A stretch of DNA of 58,704 bases from Gnetum montanum (GCA_015680685.1 MNCI01001964.1:49956-108659), one strand, 5' to 3'. Numbered from the stretch's first letter, positions 43,960 through 56,546 are shown. The notes: a model not told the origin generated them from the letters alone. Program-made: numbers and translations.

Positions 43960-46900
43960 ACAACTCCACAAATGCTAGTACCAAGCCTAGATACAAAATG
44001 GAGGAGGATTAGCATCAAGTTGGCAACTAGTTGTAAAACCTTATTAAATATCATGGATGAGTTATTTTCAAATTTTGTAAATTCTAGGACATTTCCCATA
44101 AGTAATACACAATAGTCACCAAGCCTGCTTGTTGTGAAAAATGGGAAAGGGCTTATTAGGATGTCCTCTAGAAACAACATGCAACATCGTCATCCAAATA
44201 TAATGAAAAGTAAACAAGGGTTCCCATATTAGGGACGGGTGTGGGTAAAGAAACAAGTCTAATGATAAAAATTTCATATGGCAACCTGCAACATTAGTAC
44301 TCTCAATCAAAAGACCTATGAAATTATTGACGCCATGAAAAGATGAAGAATCTACATTGTCTACCTCTAAGAAACAATATGAAAAGGGGAGAATGCCAAA
44401 GGTTTAGGCTAGGGTTACAAACACTTCTACTTAGGAAGAGAAAATTACCAAAACAAACTAAGCATAATCATTAATCAATCTATCAAAGATAAAGTGATAC
44501 AAGTATATCACCATGGCAATCAAATTATGGGCATCAAACGTGTTCTTGGAAATGAGATCATTAATGTCATCAATATATATGCTTCACCATTGGCATAGAA
44601 AATTCGATTAAGCAGGATTTTTGGGCTTCCATGAACCAGGTTCTTTAAGAAATTCTCCAATAAGAAAGCATATTCATTGAAGGGGATTTTAATGTTCATG
44701 TTGGATCTATGGAAATGGGATATGATAGGATTCATGAAGGACAAGGATTTAGAGAGCACACTACAATTTGCATGTGACTGTGACCTTGCAATTGTAAATA
44801 CTTATTTTAAGAAGAGGATGGAATATTTAATTACATACAGAAGTAGTATGGATAAAACACAAATTGATTATTTCTTATTGCACAAAAGTGACTAGGCAAT
44901 GTGTAAAGACTACAAGGTCATACCTAGAGAGTACCTTGCAACTTAGCATTGACTAATGATCATAGATTAACTGTACAAAGCTTTAAATGTAGCATAAGAA
45001 AAGGGACTAAATACATCAAATGGTGGAATTTGAAATAATATAACATCACCTTATTCAAAGGATATATGCTTCACGAAGGCATTTCAAATTTGGCTTACTC
45101 TACAAATTTAATTTGAGGCTAGATGGAAAGTAACTTTTAGAAAATTGGAAATAACATTTTGGATGAAACAAAAGCAAAACATACATCCCAAAGGATACAT
45201 GGTTGTGGAGTGATGAAGTGTAACATGCTATTAAAAACTTAGAAAAATGCTTTAAGCAATGGAAGCAAAGCAATAGCCAATAAAATAGGTTGATATACAA
45301 AATGATAAAGAGGGAGGCGACCATAGCAGTAGCTAAAGCCAAACATAAGGCCTTAGATAGCTTTTATGAGAAATTAGGAATAAATGAAGGAGAAAAATCT
45401 ATTTATAAATTGGCAAAAACCAAAAACAAGAAATGTAATAACATTGATCATGTCAAATGCATCAAGGAAGCAAATATAAGAATTTTGATAAAAGATAATA
45501 AAATTTTAAATAACTAAAAAATTATTTTTAAGAATTATTAAATGAAGAATTTTCAAGAGAAGACATCCAAGAAGAAGAACCAAATTTTGATTTGGTTAAT
45601 GAACTTTCCTTCTCTAAGGTGAAGATAGCCTTATCAAAGTTGAAATATAGGAAAGCTATTGACCAAATAAAATTCCTATAGAAGCTTGGAAAGCATTAGA
45701 AGATACAAGAGTTTCTTAGCAAATACAATTATTTAACAAAATTTTAAAGGATAGAGAAATGTTGAACAATTAGAGGCAAAACTTTGTTGTTCCCATTTAT
45801 AAAATTAAAGAAGACATACAAAATTATGAAAACTATAGAGGGATCAAGCTAATGAGCCATACTATAAAGCTTTGGGAGAGATTCATAGAGTGGTATCTCA
45901 AGCTTGAAAAAACAATCTTAGAAATCAATTTGGATTTATGCTAGGATAATCTATTATAGAGGCTATTTTTTTTATATGATAACTAATGGAGAAATTTAGA
46001 AAACATAGAAAAAATCTACATATGATATTCATTGATTTGGAAAAAGCATATGACAAAGTGCCTAGAGATATTATTTGGTAGGCCTTGTGGAGGAGAACAT
46101 CTATGATAAATATATTAAAGTTATTCAAGACATGTATGAAGGATCCACCACTAAAATTAGAATAGCTTGTGGAATAATATATGATTTTCTAGTCAAAGGA
46201 GGTCTATATCAAGGTTATGCACTTAGGATGTACTTATTTGCTATTATTATGGATGAGTTAATAAAGGAATTTCAAGATTAAATCCCTTGGTACATGCTAT
46301 TTGTAGATGATATTGCATTGGTGAATACATCTCAAGAAAACATTGCTACTAAAATGGAGAACTAGAAACATGCTCTAAAATCAAAAGGCCTAAAGATTAA
46401 CAAAAGTAAGACAAAATATATGGAATGTAATTTTAATGAAAACATAAATAATGGTGAAATGGAAGTGACTATTCAAGGTAAAAATGTCCCTCATTGTAAA
46501 TAGTTTTGCTACCTAGGATCAATCCTCTAATCAAATGCTGCAATTGATAAAGATATCAGAAATAGAATTGAGGCAGAATGGTCAAAATGAAGATAGGCTA
46601 GCGGTGTTCTATGTGATCAAAGAATACCAATAAAACTAATTGAAAAATATTATAGAACAACAATTAAGCTTGCAATCTTATATGATGTTGAACGTTGAGT
46701 AGTACAAAGGAGGTGTGAACAAAAAATCAGTGTGGTAGAAATATGAATGCTTCAATGGATGTTAAATGTTATTAGAAGACATAAACTACATAATACAGAC
46801 ATCAAAGGAAGACTAGGAGTTGCTTCTATTTTAGATAAGCTACAAGAATAATGACTTAGATGATTTGGATATGTGCAAAGAAGATTAGATAATGAGCCTA

Positions 46901-47114
46901 TAAGCAAAGGTTGTTGCATAATTGTTATAGGAAAGCCACTAAAAGAAAGACCAAAGAATACATGGGAAAAAAATCGAAGATGATTTGAAGAAACTACAAA
47001 TAAACAAATATTTAGCTCTTCATAGAGGGGAATGATGAAAAAAACTTATGTAGTCGACCTCATTTTGTTGAGGCAAGACTAGGATGATGATGATAAATTG
47101 ATAGATAGATAGAT
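43960..47114 (+). mobile_element. RTE-clade LINE, nearly full length (about 3.15 kb)
   Basis: Flanked by AGCAAAATG (43951-43959) and AGCAAAGTG (47115-47123), an imperfect 9-bp duplication. It ends in a GATA/GATG short tandem repeat (about 47083-47114), as RTE elements do instead of poly(A). It holds a single ORF with endonuclease and reverse transcriptase (44278-47082). The length agrees with full-length RTE elements. It inserted in LINE B between endonuclease and reverse transcriptase. Confidence 0.8.
44278..47082 (+). pseudogene. RTE ORF: endonuclease and reverse transcriptase
   Basis: Begins MATCNISTLNQKTYEIIDAM (plant RTE start). Endonuclease motifs are GDFNVHVG (44690) and NTYFKKRMEYLITY, TQIDYFL (44800-44875). 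Reverse transcriptase motifs are [16 protein letters not shown] (about 46027), GGLYQGYAL, LFVDDIAL (about 46300), CYLGSI (46507) and GYVQRRLDNEP (46868). The end is VDLILLRQD, then stop TAG 47080-47082. Frame changes (e.g. 44740-44760) and several stops inactivate it. Confidence 0.8.
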
Positions 47115-47123
47115 AGCAAAGTG

Positions 47124-48215
47124 GTTGGGATTTTTTCATTATTTACTATTTAACCTTTTTTCAATAACCTTTTTAACCAAGAGCCTCCTCCTACTATGCA
47201 AGATAACATTAGTATTCTTGAGTTATCCCTTGATGATGTCTCTACAAGAATTCAAAGGTTATCTTTTAGGAGAGATGCTGATGTTAATGAATTATATGCA
47301 AACCTTCTTAAATGGGGTGGTCCATTAGTATGGAAAATAGCTTGCAACCTTCATAATAAAGGGCTTCAACATGGTTAGGATTGTTCTTGGTGTTCTAGTT
47401 GAGCAGTCTTACTTTTTAAATAAGGAGATAGGACATATCTTAATAATTATTGATTTATTAAAATAAATTCAATTTTCACTAAGTTCTTAGGTACTATTTT
47501 GAAGAATAAAATTAGTTTTTAGGTAGAAATGCAAGGTCGTTGTGCTTAGTCATAAGCAGGATTTAGGATAAGTCATTCTATGTAGACTATTTGATAACTT
47601 TGATTTACTGTGAAGAGAAAGCAAAAAGTCCTAACCATAAGACTTTTATCTATTTTGTTGATTTTTTCAAGGCTTATGATTATGTTACTTGAGATAAACA
47701 TTGGAAGAGATTGAATAGAATTAAAATTCTATAAGATATCCTTTTTTGACATATTTATAGATGAACGAGAGGAATGGATGTAAAATGCCTCTAATCATAA
47801 TGTGTTGGTGAATGGATTATTTTTTAACATGCTTCTCTTTGTAGATGATGTGGCCTTGATTGCAACATCAACTACAAGATTAAATTATATGCTTCAAATC
47901 CTCTATGACTACTGCAACCATTCTGATATGAAAGTTAATACTGATAAGATTAAAATTCTAGCTCATGGTACTGGAAATAGAAATTTCAATTTTTTTCTTG
48001 GGGAAAAAGACTTGATATTTATTAATGTTATAAATATTTGGAAGTTGAATTTACTAGTAATTATAGTTAGAATATCCTTATTGCTCAAATGGTCTCAAGT
48101 GGCATATGAGTTATTATCTACTCTAAGAAATAGTTGTAGTTGGAAACAAATATTTGCATGGAAGATCAAAAGGAAACTTTTTCACAATATTGTCCAACCC
48201 ATATTATTACATGGG
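47124..48215 (+). pseudogene. LINE B, piece 3: reverse transcriptase
   Basis: Readable motifs: ISILELSLDDVSTRIQRLS (47205), RRDADVNELYANLLKWGGP, RTYLNNY and FTKFLGTILKNKIS (47430-47515), YFVDFFKAYDYV (47654), LLFVDDVALIA (47832) and a thumb/C-terminal stretch ending HNIVQPILLHG (48217). Between the AYDYV and FVDD boxes the sequence is shortened, so part of the palm is missing. It ends in ATGGG (48211-48215), the duplication of the next Gypsy insertion, and resumes at 56552. Confidence 0.72.
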
Positions 48216-48637
48216 TGATGAGCGATGAGTAGACCCTACACCCAACCATACGAAGCACTACGCATTTACATGCGATCCAATCGAATTCCATGGACTTATA
48301 GCCTTCTAAGCACACCAGTCTCTAGGAAGTAAAACTAATTGTTGTAATTATTGTCTTCCTAATTACACTCATGAAATGCAAAGGTATGGTTAAGTGCAAC
48401 TAAGGCATATGATTTTTATCATTTTTATGTTTTGTGATTTAAGTTGCCTAAGTGTAAAGAATGTTGAATAAAAATAAGATACTAAAATTGATAATTTAAT
48501 CTAACTAACTACACCTAACTAATCCTAACATAAGTGATGAGTGGTGAGTTACCCTTACACTCAACCATATGAATACGAGCATGTACGCACAATTCGGTCG
48601 AACCCCACAGATGGACTAGTTGTGGCACCTAGACAGT
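48216..48637 (-). repeat. 3' LTR, truncated and chimeric
   Basis: 48216-48534 is collinear with 55681-55999 of this element's own 5' LTR. At 48535 it switches to a second LTR start (TGATGAGTGGTGAG...) that matches the LTR at 1415 through TGTGGCACCTAGACAG and ends at about 48637. The rest of U3 is missing. So two LTR U5 ends of different subfamilies stand head to tail. Confidence 0.75.
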
Positions 48638-49600
48638 GAGAAAGGGCCTTAGTTAGAGGGGACCTTTATGCATGGATAACATGTCTTTCTAGTCCCATAG
48701 CTAGTGCTTGTATCCCATTTATTTTGTCTAAGGGTGTGCTTTGAATTTCCATCATGTTGTTTTTTTTTTTGAACATTTTATGCTTTTCATGAATTTTTGG
48801 ATGGGAACCACACCATGCAAAGACTTATTCAACTTCTTATTATTGGTCGACACGGAATAGTAAGAAATCCACGAAAACACACATGCACTCAAGCAAGTAG
48901 AGAGGTATATAGAATATTAAATCCCCTTGAAGCCACATCTTTTTCAAACCTTTGAATCTTTTCCAAGCTTGAAAACTACCAAGGTTACAAGTTCATTAAA
49001 GTTTTATTAATGAAAAAGGGACCTCATTTTTCCAAAACTGGGATACCATAGAGTAGGTGGATGGATGGATGACTTGAACTCATTGCCTATTTCATGAAAA
49101 AGAAACCTTTCATAGTTATCAATCATCAAAATTCAAAAATGGAAACCATACATTAGCAATCAAAAATGTTAAGTACAAACCACCATTAGTGAACAACTAT
49201 AGCACCACTATGTCCTGTTGTCAATAAAGCACTTTTATTAGAAGATGAGAAAAATAAATACCAAAATAAGGAAAAATATAATAGAAATTCTAAAATATTC
49301 AAGAAAGATAAAACGTACTAATGATATTGTAAAACAAAAATTTGAAAAATTAATAAAGTAAAAACAAAAATGGTATAAAAACAAAGAAAGTGTAAAACTG
49401 AAAAGTAGAAAAAGTGCAAAGCCACTCAATAGATTAGCATGGATGGCCATCTCCCCCACAACTAAGTTGTAAGGAAGAGATCCCAAAGATTGAGCATGGT
49501 CGTCCATCCATTGAGGCATTGCTTTCACTAGCTTACTTGGATCCATGGAAAGGTTTGACTTGTTGTGTGTTGACCAGTTGCTTTTTATTTGAACTCTCAA
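48638..49600 (-). other. Post-pol spacer with T-rich tract
   Basis: On the minus strand, after the pol end, there is a T-rich stretch (49240-49400) that reads as a very hydrophobic frame. Then comes sequence shared with the other spacers (AAATCCCCTTGAAGCCACA, 48924-48942, plus strand). The frame may be a composition effect. No gene is supported. Confidence 0.5.
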
Positions 49601-50801
49601 GTTTATAGATCAACATGGCCCCAGAAGCAAAGGTTTCATAAATGATATAAGGCCCTTCCCACTATGTTTAGAACTTAGTTCGTTGAGGTACATGTGTGGG
49701 GTTCTAGTAGAGGACCTTGTCTCTAGGTTGAAATTTTACTTTCCATATTCTAAGGTCATTGCACTTTTTGTTGAATGCCTTGTGTACTTCATTTAAGGAT
49801 AGGGCTAAAAATCAATTTTTATCTAGCACATTCAGGTTGATTAATCTTTCTTTTTATGTTAGGCTAAGGTCAAGGTCTAAGTCATAGGCTGTTGAAAGTG
49901 TATGAAGCTTGGATTGGATAGGTAGAGCTGGTAATTTTCCGTACACCAACTCATAGGAAGAGTAGCCTATAGAAAGTTTTCATATTGTGTGATATGCCCA
50001 ATGTGCATCATTTAGTTTTGTGCTCCAGTCTCTCCTATATTTGCTAACAATTTTTGTCAAGATCTTTATGATTTCTCTATTAGTAACTTCTACTTGACCG
50101 TTAGCTTGGGGGTGGTAAGGTGTTGTTAGTTTAATTTCAACCCCCAAGCGTTGCATAAGCTTACAAAAGGTAGTGCTTATAACATGAGTTTTCTTGTAAA
50201 AAATCAGTGCACGTGGCATCCCAAACCTTTTTACAACATTTTGTTGTACAAACCATGTAGCAATAGATGATGTATAGTCGATGACGACTACTACTTCTAC
50301 CCATGTTGTGCAGTAATCAATGGCGATGATTATGTATGCCTTTCCATTTGACATGGGCATGATGGGACCCATGAAGTTGATGCCCTAGATGTTAAAGGGT
50401 TCCAGTGGTTAAATCCACTATTGAGGTCCCTCCATTCGAGTAATCATCCCACCATCTTGTTAATAGCATTCACAAGAGTAGACAAATTAGTGGGCATCCC
50501 TAAAGATGGTTGGCTAATAATACCCTGCCATTAGGATGTTAAAGGTCATGCATCTCTCAGCATAGTGGCCCCCACAAGGACCCTCATGAGCATCCTAAAG
50601 AATGCATAGTTGATCAACATTAGGTACACACCAACGAACTAGGCCATCAGTGCACACCTTGTAAAGGTGTCTATTGATTTCCATGAAGCGTTTGGCCTGA
50701 TGAAGGAATTGTTGTTTCTTCCTATAGTCTAGATCTTGTGGCATCTCTTGAGTGAGAAGATAAGTGAGGATGTCATCATACCATTTTGATTCATCAAGCA
50801 C
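49600..50801 (-). pseudogene. pol: Integrase region of pol
   Basis: The zinc-binding part is in the open frame 50595-50801 (KKQQFLHQAKRFM, LYKVCTDGLVRWCVP). The catalytic core is at 49980-50372: the first Asp is in AIDYCTTWVE, the catalytic Glu in TPYHPQANGQVEVTNREI. The second catalytic Asp, expected in a SDGG-type motif, is replaced by FYKK after RALI, so the active site is lost. The C-terminal part near 49640 reads WEGPYIIYETFASGAM and VNTQQVKPF. Integrase normally joins the cDNA copy to host DNA in the nucleus. Confidence 0.82.
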
Positions 50802-50879
50802 TTGTTCATTTATTACACCAGTAAAGAGGAGTTCATCAAGAAATTGGTCAGAGAGCAGGCTCTCCTCCTCTTTGTTATC

Positions 50880-52351
50880 CCATCATAACTGAACCAGTGT
50901 TCAGCGACCACATTCTTAGTCTCGTTTCGACCTACCATTGTAAGATCGAACTCCTACAAGATCACTAGCCACCATATGATACGGGGACTTACTGTTGGCT
51001 TGTTCATAAGAAAGTGAATGACACTGTGGTAAGTGTGCATAAACACTTTGTATCCAGGCACATAGTGCTTGAAATTTTCTAGAGTATACACCACTGGCAT
51101 TAATTTTTTCTCAATTGTGGTGTAATTCAACTATGCACCCACAATGCTTTGACTTATACAATGGATGTAATATGGACGTTTCTTGTCATCCAACTACATA
51201 AGTATGACTCCCAAGGCATAATTTGATGTGTTTTTCATTATATGAAATAGTCTAAACTAGTCAAGTGTTGGTAGAATTGGAGTCTCTATGAGCTTCTGCT
51301 TGAGGCTCTAAAATGCATTTTCACATTTCTTGGTCCAAATGAATGGAGCATTTTTCTTTGTAAACTTGACCAACGGTTTTGTGATCTTAGAGAAGTTCTC
51401 TATAAAATGATGGTAGTAGCCAATGTGTCCAAGGAATAATTGCACATCTTTAATAGTTTTCGATTAGCTAATTATTCCTTGGATGACCCCTATCTTTTCA
51501 GGGTCCACCTCAATCCCTACCTAAGAAATTTTATGTCCTAGTACAATGCCCTTCTAGACCATTAAATGTCTCTTCTGCTAACAAAGTTGAATATTCATCT
51601 CCGCACATCTTTTAAGCACTTGCTCAAGGTGGTCCAAGGCTTGCTCAAATGTGGCACTATAGATGGAGAAGTCATCCATGAAGAATTCCACCTCACAACC
51701 ACTTTACTGCTAAAAAATGCTCAAGATCAAGCATTGAAATGTTGCAGGAGCATTACACAAATCAAAAGGCATCTTTCAATATGCAAAAGTTCCTCAGGGA
51801 CTCATGAAAGTTTTTTTGGCTTGATCCTCTAATGCAATTTAAATTTGGTTATAGCCACTATAACCATCCAAAAAGTTGTAATAGTAATGCCTAGATATAG
51901 TGTCCAACACTTGATCCACAAATGGAAATGGAAAGTGATCTTTAAATGTTGTCATATTCAACAACCGAAAGTCGATGTAGACCTACCACTTGCCACCTTT
52001 CCTTAGCACAATCACAAGTGGCCTAACCCACTCACTATTCATAATGGGATTAATAAAGCCAGCCTTGAGGAGTTGTTCGATTTCCTCTTTGACCATCTGC
52101 TTCAATTTGGGGTTTAACCATCACTACAGCTAACTATTTGACTTCATGGCTGGATTAGCATAGATGCAATGCAAGCATATCCTAGGATCAATCCCTATGA
52201 GTTTAGGATATGACAAAGCAAATATTGTTGGCCATTTGTTGACCACACTTAGCAACATCCATTTTTGTTGAGGAGCAAGATTGGCATTGATGATTACCGA
52301 CTTACCATTTTTCAAAAATGCATGCTCCATGTTGGTAGGTTGAGTTTTCAA
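50880..52351 (-). pseudogene. pol: Reverse transcriptase and RNase H region of pol
   Basis: On the minus strand: VIINANLAPQQKWMLL and GIDPRICLHCIYA (52130-52330), SEWVRPLVIVLRKGG (about 52020), DGYSGYNQI (about 51860), the intact catalytic FMDDF box (51671-51682) and LFLGHIGYYHHFI (about 51420). RNase H follows with NYTTIEKKLMPVVYTLENF, YVPGYKVF and IWWLVILQEFDL (50960-51130). Order and wording are those of Athila-type pol. Stops are scattered through the frame. Confidence 0.85.
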
Positions 52352-52861
52352 CTATAAGGGCTCTTATTTAAGATTTTTAGGAATTTCCAACTCTCCCTAA
52401 TAGGTATCATCATTTGCATCATTAGAGAGTTGGTGATGAACTTGCTTCAGTTCATCCATGCCTTCAACATAGGCACATGTTAGGCTCTCAACAAGTTCCA
52501 AGCAAAGTGTGCTACTTCCACGATCAACTATTAGCCACTAGGTGCCCTCCTATTTTGTGGCTACTATGTATAGGCACCTTCAAATATCTACATTACTTGC
52601 ATACTATTTGGATGTAGAAATGAATGCTCTTTTCACAGACTAGAGTTTCTACACACAATCACACTCTATATCGCTATATGCGATGCATGGAACTTGTTTC
52701 TTCTCGATCTTTCCGAATGCATTTTCTTTAGAAATTTTCAAGGAAAGATCTCTGATGCCCATTCATGCATCAACAATGCTTAACCAAGCCCTTCTCATAA
52801 TGATTAGGAAGTCCCCCTTGTAGTTCTCAACTTTGATTACTAGAAAATTAGTAGGATAAGT

Positions 52862-53233
52862 TCACCCATAGATAGTGGTCACAATATCTTCTACTAGTCC
52901 TAAAGGAATAGTGATGGATTGGTCTATCAATTCTAAATGAATGTTACTCTTCTTAATAAGAGGTAGGTTCCAAGCATTGTACATTTTGTGAGAAATCAGA
53001 TTAACACCAAAACCTGAGTCAAGAAGAGCCTTGCATGGCTCATTCCTAGAAATCTGCAAATACATAACAGGACTTCTAGGGTCATATCTTTTCCTAGGAA
53101 GGTTGTCAGCCTTGATCCAATCAAATACAACATGGGTTAACATAACTGGGTGAATCTTGGGAGGTGTTTGATTTGAAGGTCTCTCAAAAGGAATGGATGC
53201 AGAGGATGAAGGAGATATAGGGCAACTAGCCAC
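52862..53233 (-). pseudogene. pol: Aspartic protease region of pol
   Basis: This 123-codon frame holds the retropepsin active-site motif LLDSGFGVNLI (catalytic DSG) at about residues 77-87, then DQSITIPLGLVEDIVTT, which corresponds to the conserved segment after the flap in Athila-type proteases. It cleaves Gag-Pol in the particle. The frame itself is open, but stops upstream separate it from gag. Confidence 0.8.
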
Positions 53234-53399
53234 ATAAGTAGGTGAGGGTTTGGTAGGGCTATTAGTTCAGAAGAATAGTCTTTTACAGGATCTTGGTTCT
53301 GAACCACTTAGCTGAGGAGTCAGCTATAAGTTAATAGCCTTGGTAGCATTATGTTGTTACAGTTGGGCCGAAAGCTCACCCTGCATGAATGGAGCAGGT

Positions 53400-55507
53400 G
53401 GTAATTAGGTTGAGGATAGAGGAGCATGTACTAAAGGATGAGGATGGTGATAGGGGTATGGAGTTTCCCCTCTAGTAGATGGAGAATGAGTTCTGTAACA
53501 AGAAGCATGACTAGAAGAGTTATACGGAGACATTGGTTATTGAACATAGTACCCATATAAATCTGGTTGCCTGTAAGGGTATTGCTGCCTTGGTGGTGGC
53601 ATCCCCCATAATTGTGGATGTTGTCACTATTGATATTGTTCATAGAGTTGTGGTGGAGCTCCACTTGGATAATAAGTTTATTGTTGTTGGTGGGGCTACC
53701 TTGGGTTGCCTTGAGGATAAGGCAACCTTCTAGATGCTTACCTTTGTGGTAGTCTAGGATTTAGAGCATACACCCTAGATTCTTATAAGTGTGATAGAAC
53801 AGGGCAACATCCCTTGGAATATAGCAGATGTCACATCCACCATCATCATCTGATTCGAACTCAACCTCTTTTATCCCTTTGGTAGGCATGTTCAATTTCT
53901 TTCCTTCTCCTATGGTCATGATCACTACCTTGATCTTTGGATTCTTTTGCAATTTTTAGAGCATTTTGAAAATTTTCATCCAAGGCTTCCCACATTTTAT
54001 CAACCTTAGCAGAAATTTCATACACATTTTTTTGAATTGGTAACATTTTTTGCTGCACCACCTCATCAAGTGGTGCTTCCCCCTCACTGTCATAAAATCA
54101 AACCTCCCTTTTTCTGATGGAAGGGTCCCAATTATACTCCTCAACACTTTCCCATGTTCTCAGCTCACCTTCTTCTTTTGCAACCTGCTCAATCAACCCT
54201 TGAATCTAATGGGCTCTTAGTTATAATAGTTTCACTTGGGCCTAAACCCCAAAATTTCTTCTTGTTTCTAATTGGAGTTCATTTATAATATGGCAAAGTT
54301 ACTTCTGTTGAGAATAATCATGGCTAGGACATCTGTGCAAAAGGGAATAATACTTGCCCATGGTAGCATCCAAGGGTTCATGTGTATCTTGTTTCCAACC
54401 TTGGATTTTCCTTCGCAAGTTTGACACTTTGGAGTATGTCTAATACTTATCATTAAACATTTCTAGCATTGTACTCCATCGGTGGATTAATTTTGGTTCT
54501 AAAGACTAATATCAGCTTTTTGCTTCCTTGATGAGTGTTCTAGGGAATAGCTTGAGCTTTTGCTAATCATTTTCAATATTTTGGAAGGCACAAGCATCGT
54601 GAAAGTCTTATAAATGCATTTGGGGATCTAAGTTATATCCCCCCTCAAATCTAGGAATATTGTTCATGTCTAGCCTCTTGATTCAGCTATCTTTTACATG
54701 CTTGGTAGGAATTCTGACAGCCTCTGCGATGTTGAGCATATTTCGAGTGGCTAGCAAAGGTTCATTGTCATGATCTCAATGATGTTGGTGATGTCCTCTG
54801 CCATCCCTTCATTCATGATGATCTTTGCAATTATCATTATTGTCCTAACATCTACAGTTCTACTCAGATTCGGAGAAGTAAGCTAAATCATGGTGTCTGC
54901 CACTTCCCCTTCATTTGTCATGGCCACAATCCTTAGAGTGATTTTCATTATGCTTTTCTGAGTTTCTACTTTGATTTCCTTTCTTAGAGCTCCCATGACT
55001 ATGGGGCTCATTGTTACCAAAACTCGAATTATTGATCACTAATTTAGGATTTGGGATCGGCTTCACTTCACTAGAGTTAAGAAGTGAAGAGTTTGCATGT
55101 TAAGGACCCTTGGACAGAGGTTTCTCATCATCCTTTTGATCTAGCAGGAACAAGGAGTTGGTGAACCATTTTCCCTTCATAGCTTCATAGTCCTTTTCTT
55201 ATTGCTGATCTCATTTGCATTGTGTTTTAGTGGAATGGTAGTCCCAGAAGTCATGATCTTCCACAACATACTCTCTGTGAAGCTCCTTAATGCCCAACCT
55301 TATAAGGATTTGGAGCAGCATCTTGGGAACAAATTGATCAAGGGGCAATTCAACGTTTCCCTCCATGTCTCTCCACCACATTTGTTCATCTTGATGGAGG
55401 ATATAAGTAAAATTAAGTACAAACTCATTAGGATGAGTGTACACCACTCTACATCCTTGTGGTACTATTGACTTAGAATCATCATGCCTACAAGAAGAAG
55501 AAGACAT
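53400..55507 (-). pseudogene. gag: Gypsy gag with extra N-terminal domain
   Basis: ATG at 55505-55507 (MSSSSCRHDD) is supported by the same start at 57998. The N-terminal domain (about 80 residues: GCRVVYTHPNEFVLNF, LHQDEQMWWRDMEGN) is absent from the gags at 1282 and 36350. A Ser/His/Arg-rich linker (54780-55050) follows, then the gag domain (KLKLFPRTLI, RWSTMLEMFNDKY, LRRKIQGWKQDTHEPL; 54300-54650). The zinc-knuckle region near 53800-53840 (GCDICYIPRDV) has lost its His. Many stops. Confidence 0.78.
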
Positions 55508-55661
55508 TTTTGTTAGAAACAATTTCTCACTATGCTTGTAGTATAGTTTTGATTAATTATTATGTATATTTTTTTTCAAATGATTATGACCTTAGGGTTC
55601 GATCCAATAATCCTAAATAATATTCACTAAGTCCTAGATAGTGCACGTATCAAACTACAAG

Positions 55662-55679
55662 TCCTTGGCAACGGCACTA
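55662..55679 (-). promoter_or_regulatory. Primer-binding site (tRNA-Asp type, GCCAAGGA variant)
   Basis: The minus strand reads TAGTGCCGTTGCCAAGGA, one base after the LTR. The right half GTTGCCAAGGA equals that of the element at 57854 and differs from GTTGCCGGGGA at 1396. Confidence 0.78.
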
Positions 55680-55680
55680 A

Positions 55681-56546
55681 TGATGAGTGGCGAGTAGACC
55701 TGATGCTCAACCATACGAATCACTAAGTGTTCACGCATGATCCGATTGAATTCCATGGACTTGTAGCCTTCTAAGCACACCAGTCTCTAGGAAGTGAAAC
55801 TAATCATTGCAATTGTTTTCTTCCCGATTACACTTGTGAAATGCAAAGGTATGGTTAAGTGCAACTGAGACATATGATGTTTATCATTTTTATGTTTTGT
55901 GTTTTACATCACCTAAGGGTAAATAATGATGAATAAAAATAAGATAAGTAAATTGCTAATTTAATCTAACTAGCTACACCTAACTAACCTAACATAAGCA
56001 TTTGTTTCCATTTGTTGTATACATCATAAATATGTTTAACACTACTGCGTTACCAACCATTAAGTGTTACTAAGATTACCAAGTGCTAAGCATATGCTCA
56101 AAGTGGTTGTACTTCTGTGCTTAATTAATCGCTATTTAATCTATCTTGATTTAGCATAATTAATTATTTAATTACTTAAAGCGTTAAAGAAAATCACATA
56201 AAATATTAAATGCATAAATAAATAATTAATCTATTTCAAAGTGCTGCAAGGTTTATCAAAAAGCTCGTCTTTATTGTCACACAAATTGCTATGCTGAGGT
56301 ACAATAGTGCTCAAATAAAGATCCATACACTCTTGACTCCTACTGTGGGCACTTAGAAAAATATTCTAACTTTCAAATGACAAAACTACAAGAGCTCTGC
56401 TACAACTATGACAATATATGCCATAAACATGGCGGGTGAGAACATATTTATAGCCAAAAATAGACACTACATTGATGGGGCCACATCAACACATCAAATC
56501 ATGTGTTGACGAGGCCTAGTCAACATAGCCAATTTATGATTCATCA
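55681..56546 (-). repeat. 5' LTR (866 bp)
   Basis: On the plus strand it starts TGATGAGTGGCGAGTAG and ends ATTCATCA. TATAAATA is on the minus strand at 56445-56452. There are no GCGATATCGC palindromes; its U3 instead carries ATGGGGCC/ATCAACAC words. Collinear with the left LTR only over 48216-48534. Confidence 0.9.

Larger units (their letters stand above)
48216..56546 (-). mobile_element. Athila-like Ty3/Gypsy element with gag and pol (8.3 kb)
   Basis: Bounded by the target duplication ATGGG (48211-48215 and 56547-56551), inside LINE B. On the minus strand: 5' LTR (56546-55681), primer site, gag with an extra N-terminal domain, protease, reverse transcriptase, RNase H, integrase, T-rich post-pol tract, then a truncated and chimeric 3' LTR. 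Protease before reverse transcriptase and integrase last is the Ty3/Gypsy order. The protease context (DQSITIPLGLVEDI) and the C-terminal VNTQQVKPF are Athila-like. Many stops and some frameshifts; no env-position ORF. Confidence 0.9.

Noticed and set aside
49238-49600. 120-residue hydrophobic minus-strand frame as a membrane protein gene
   Set aside because: It overlaps the pol C-terminal end in another frame and a T-rich spacer; no start context or conservation visible.
53533-53733. Plus-strand 66-residue frame
   Set aside because: Antisense shadow of the Pro/Gln-rich gag C-terminal region.
55202-55471. Plus-strand 89-residue frame
   Set aside because: Antisense to the gag N-terminal domain, whose minus-strand frame is supported by homology to 57998-58704.
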